A model generated the notes under the pieces. That model was not told the DNA's origin, did not search any database, and was given only the letters and a program-made list of their open reading frames with translations. A stretch of DNA of 24,899 nt from HyVt-337 sp964428895 (GTDB lineage Bacteria; Planctomycetota; Phycisphaerae; SM23-33): NCBI GenBank assembly GCA_964428895.1, contig CAYRZU010000055.1:1-24899 (forward strand), given 5' to 3'. A program made the position numbers and the translations under genes. Below are positions 22,484 to 24,899 of the stretch, piece by piece; the stretch's first letter is position 1; each line of letters begins with the position of its first letter.

Positions 22484-23761
22484 ATGACTGCATCCGAGAC
22501 GGCGCAAACCGACACCATCCTGACCAACGCGGTGGCCAACTTCCGGGAAGCCACCGAGCTTCTGGCCGGGCAGATTAGCGCGGACCTGTTGGAGAAGGTC
22601 TTTCACCCCATGGAGCGGATCGAGCTGACGTTTGGCCCGTTGATGAGCGACGGGAAGATCCACGTGGTCAAGGCCTTCATCGTCCGCCACAGCGACGGGC
22701 TGGGCCCAGCCAAGGGGGGCATCCGCATGACGCCCACGGTGACGTTGGACGACGTGACCGGCCTGGCCATGGAGATGACGTGGAAGTGCGCCCTGATCGG
22801 CGTGCCCTTCGGCGGCGGCAAGAGCGGCATCGTGGCCGACGCCGAGAACCTCGCCCCGCATGACAAGGAAACGATCATGCGGCGGTTCGCCACTATGGGC
22901 TACCGCCACGTGGGCCCGCAGGTCTACGTGCCCGCTCCGGACATGGGCACCAACGAGGCCGACATGGGCTACGTCAAGGACGCGATCTGCTATTCGCACG
23001 GGCACGCGACCACGCCGGGGTGCTTCGTGACGGGTAAGCCCGTGATCTTGGGCGGCATTCGCGGCCGACGGGCCGCCACCGGGCGCGGCGTGGCGATTTG
23101 CGTGGTGGGGGCGTTGCAGTTGCAGGGCAAAGACCCAGCCGCAACGACCGCAATCGTCCAGGGCTTCGGCAACGTGGGCTGCTATAGCGCACTGGCGTTG
23201 GCCGAGCGCGGTGTGACCATTGTGGGGGCGTCCGACCTGTACGGGGCGGTGTACGACCCGAAGGGGTTGGATGTCCGCGCATTGGCCGTTCACGCCGGGG
23301 AAGCCGGGACCGTCAAAGGCTTTGCCGGCGGCGAGGCCGTCGACGGCCAAGAACTGCTGGAAATGGAGTGCGATGTATTGATCCCGGCCGCGGCGGCCAA
23401 CCAGATTACCGACGCCAACGCCGATCGCATCCAGGCTCGCCTAATCGGCGAGGGCGCCAATAGTCCCACCACGCCCGAAGCCGACGAGATTCTGGCCGCC
23501 AAGGGCGTGACGATCCTGCCGGACATCCTGTGCAACGCCGGTGGCGTGTTCGTCTCCTATCTGGAATACACCCAGGAAACTCAGCAGGAGCAGATGACCG
23601 AAACCGAGGTCGTCGAGCGCCTCACCCAGCGGATGAACGAGAAGCTTGACTTGGTCTGGTCGCTGGCGGCCCAGCGGACGCTCACGCTGCGCCAGGCGGC
23701 GATGGTTCAGGCCGTCACCACCGTCTGCGACGCCCGCATCGCCCGCGGGCATTTGACGTAG
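22484..23761 (+). CDS. gdh: Glu/Leu/Phe/Val dehydrogenase family, glutamate dehydrogenase (425 aa)
   Basis: Reversible oxidative deamination of glutamate to 2-oxoglutarate and ammonia. Family features are the N-terminal LEKVFHPMERIELTFGPLMSDG, the substrate-binding GPAKGGIRMTP with its lysine, PFGGGKSGI with the second lysine, and the catalytic-aspartate segment VPAPDMGTNEADM. The Rossmann motif VQGFGNVG and GEGANSPTTPEAD follow. At 425 residues it belongs to the shorter, often NAD-using type (like Bacillus RocG/GudB). The residue after the second Rossmann strand is acidic (GASDLYG), compatible with NAD. The PFGGGKSG segment differs slightly from the usual PFGGAKGG. The start has GGAGAG upstream. 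It converges with a second, different glutamate dehydrogenase. Confidence 0.93.
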   Translation: MTASETAQTDTILTNAVANFREATELLAGQISADLLEKVFHPMERIELTFGPLMSDGKIHVVKAFIVRHSDGLGPAKGGIRMTPTVTLDDVTGLAMEMTWKCALIGVPFGGGKSGIVADAENLAPHDKETIMRRFATMGYRHVGPQVYVPAPDMGTNEADMGYVKDAICYSHGHATTPGCFVTGKPVILGGIRGRRAATGRGVAICVVGALQLQGKDPAATTAIVQGFGNVGCYSALALAERGVTIVGASDLYGAVYDPKGLDVRALAVHAGEAGTVKGFAGGEAVDGQELLEMECDVLIPAAAANQITDANADRIQARLIGEGANSPTTPEADEILAAKGVTILPDILCNAGGVFVSYLEYTQETQQEQMTETEVVERLTQRMNEKLDLVWSLAAQRTLTLRQAAMVQAVTTVCDARIARGHLT

Positions 23762-23764
23762 CTG

Positions 23765-23844
23765 GAGCAGGTGAGCGGGGGAACAGGCGAGCAGGTGATG
23801 GCCAATGCGGTCACCTGTTCAACTCTTCACCTGATCTCCTGTTC
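23765..23844. terminator. Nested inverted repeats between convergent glutamate dehydrogenase genes
   Basis: GAGCAGGTGA (23789-23798) pairs with TCACCTGTTC (23811-23820) with one G-U. Outside this, GAACAGG (23781-23787) matches CCTGTTC (23838-23844), and a further GAGCAGGTGA lies at 23765-23774. The structure could end transcripts from both sides, although no long T-run is present. Confidence 0.45.
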
Positions 23845-24899
23845 TAAACCAGCCCTTGGTCGAGCATGGCTTGGGCGACTTTCAGGAACCCGGCAATGTT
23901 GGCGCCGGCTTCGATGTTGCCCGCCAGGCCGTAGGCCTCGGCCGCCTCGGCGCACTGGCGGTGAATGTCCCGCATGATCTCCTGCAGGCGGCGATCCACG
24001 TCGTCGAAACTCCACAGCATTCGCATGGCGTTCTGGCTCATCTCCAGCCCGCTGGTGGCCACGCCGCCGGCGTTGGCGGCCTTGGCCGGGCCGAATGCGA
24101 CGCCGGCGTCGCGGAAGGCCCTGATGGCTTCGGGGGTACACGGCATGTTGGCGCCCTCGCCGACGGCGATGCAGCCGTTGGCGATGAGGGTGTTGGCGGC
24201 GGCCTGGTCGATCTCGTTCTCGGTGGCGCTGGGCAGCGCCACGTCGCACTTGACCGACCAAATGTCCCGCCAATCCTCGACGAACTGGGCCTTGGGATGG
24301 GCGTCGACGTATTCGCGGATGCGGCCCCGCTCGATTTCCTTGATGCGGCGGATGGTCTCCAGGTCGATGCCGGCTTCATCCACGATGTAGCCGTTGGAAT
24401 CGGACAGGGCGATGACTTTGGCCCCCAGGGCCTGACACTTCTGCGTGGCGTAGATGGCCACGTTGCCCGAGCCGCTGATCACGACGGTCTTGCCCGCCCA
24501 GTCCTCGCCGCGGTCGGCCAGCAAGTGGGTGACAAAGTAGACCAGGCCGTACCCGGTTGCCTCGGTCCGGACCAACGAGCCGCCCCAGCCGACGGCCTTG
24601 CCCGTCAGCGTGCCGGTGAAGGCGTTGGACAGGCGCTTGAACTGGCCGAACAGGTAGCCGATCTCCCGCGTGCCCACACCGATATCCCCGGCCGGGACGT
24701 CGGTATCGTGCCCCACGTGGCGGAATAGCTCGCTCATGAAGCTCTGGCAGAAGCGCATGACTTCGCCGTCGGACTTGCCCTTGGGGCTGAAGTCGCTACC
24801 GCCCTTGCCGCCGCCCAGCGGCAGTGTGGTCAGGGCGTTCTTGAAGATCTGCTCGAATCCCAGGAACTTGATGATGCCCAGATAGACCGAGGGGTGGAA
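23844..24899 (-). CDS. gdhA: NADP-type glutamate dehydrogenase, N-terminus cut by the window edge
   Basis: Only the C-terminal 351 residues are present. The frame is open to base 24899 and starts in mid-protein with FHPSVYLGIIKFLGFEQIFK. Visible motifs are LPLGGGKGGSDF (substrate lysine), DVPAGDIGVGTREIGYLFGQFKRL (catalytic aspartate), RTEATGYGLVYF, the Rossmann motif SGSGNVAIYA, and AANAGGVATSGLEMSQNAMR. These fit the ~450-residue hexameric glutamate dehydrogenases that usually use NADPH to assimilate ammonia, so about 100 residues are missing. It is clearly a different subfamily from the convergent gene at 22484. Confidence 0.95.
   Translation of the reverse strand, partial: FHPSVYLGIIKFLGFEQIFKNALTTLPLGGGKGGSDFSPKGKSDGEVMRFCQSFMSELFRHVGHDTDVPAGDIGVGTREIGYLFGQFKRLSNAFTGTLTGKAVGWGGSLVRTEATGYGLVYFVTHLLADRGEDWAGKTVVISGSGNVAIYATQKCQALGAKVIALSDSNGYIVDEAGIDLETIRRIKEIERGRIREYVDAHPKAQFVEDWRDIWSVKCDVALPSATENEIDQAAANTLIANGCIAVGEGANMPCTPEAIRAFRDAGVAFGPAKAANAGGVATSGLEMSQNAMRMLWSFDDVDRRLQEIMRDIHRQCAEAAEAYGLAGNIEAGANIAGFLKVAQAMLDQGLV

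Overview
The window is high-GC, gene-dense bacterial chromosome. The gene set suggests an uncultured member of the Planctomycetota, possibly Phycisphaerae. This is inferred from lipid A and heptose genes (a Gram-negative envelope), a leucine-rich-repeat lipoprotein, a prenyltransferase-like alpha-toroid lipoprotein, small zinc-ribbon membrane proteins, and intergenic repeats built from tandem hairpins of the kind scattered through planctomycete genomes. No tRNA, rRNA, CRISPR array or insertion sequence with a transposase was seen.

Layout. (1) 47-1942: a short-chain dehydrogenase-like gene (-), then a repeat island of three hairpin-element families, then a small zinc-ribbon/membrane protein gene (-) with its own promoter. 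That gene sits between two inverted copies of one repeat family. (2) 2067-7073 (+): isocitrate dehydrogenase, then an envelope block of lpxK (lipid A 4'-kinase), hldE (bifunctional heptose kinase/adenylyltransferase) and a gmhB-like phosphatase carrying an unusual acidic, membrane-anchoring C-terminus. (3) 7127-10628 (+): an alpha-toroid lipoprotein, a cation diffusion facilitator and a DUF1015 protein, with stop/start overlaps GTGA and TAATG that suggest translational coupling. (4) 10624-14017: a three-hairpin repeat, then four minus-strand genes: LRR lipoprotein, nuclease-like/winged-helix hypothetical, a DUF2059 exported protein interrupted by an in-frame TAG, and a TerB-like/HEAT-like protein. 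(5) 14018-14430: a non-coding stretch with an intrinsic terminator and a long stem, probably a small RNA. (6) 14431-16707 (+): UvrD/PcrA helicase. (7) 16704-22260 (-): an exported protein, then a probable six-gene operon with a good promoter: rpmA, obgE, coaX, a Clp_N fusion protein, an MnmE-like GTPase and a gamma-carbonic anhydrase. (8) 22484-24899: two different glutamate dehydrogenases converging on a shared hairpin region; the second runs off the window.

The best-supported function is LPS inner-core and lipid A assembly (lpxK, hldE, gmhB-like). The rpmA-obgE operon links ribosome maturation with CoA synthesis and two proteins of odd architecture. The most interesting signals are the Clp_N/GspE-N2-like fusion without an ATPase, the in-frame amber codon in DUF2059, the candidate structured RNA before uvrD, the membrane-anchored GmhB-like enzyme, and the modular hairpin repeats.
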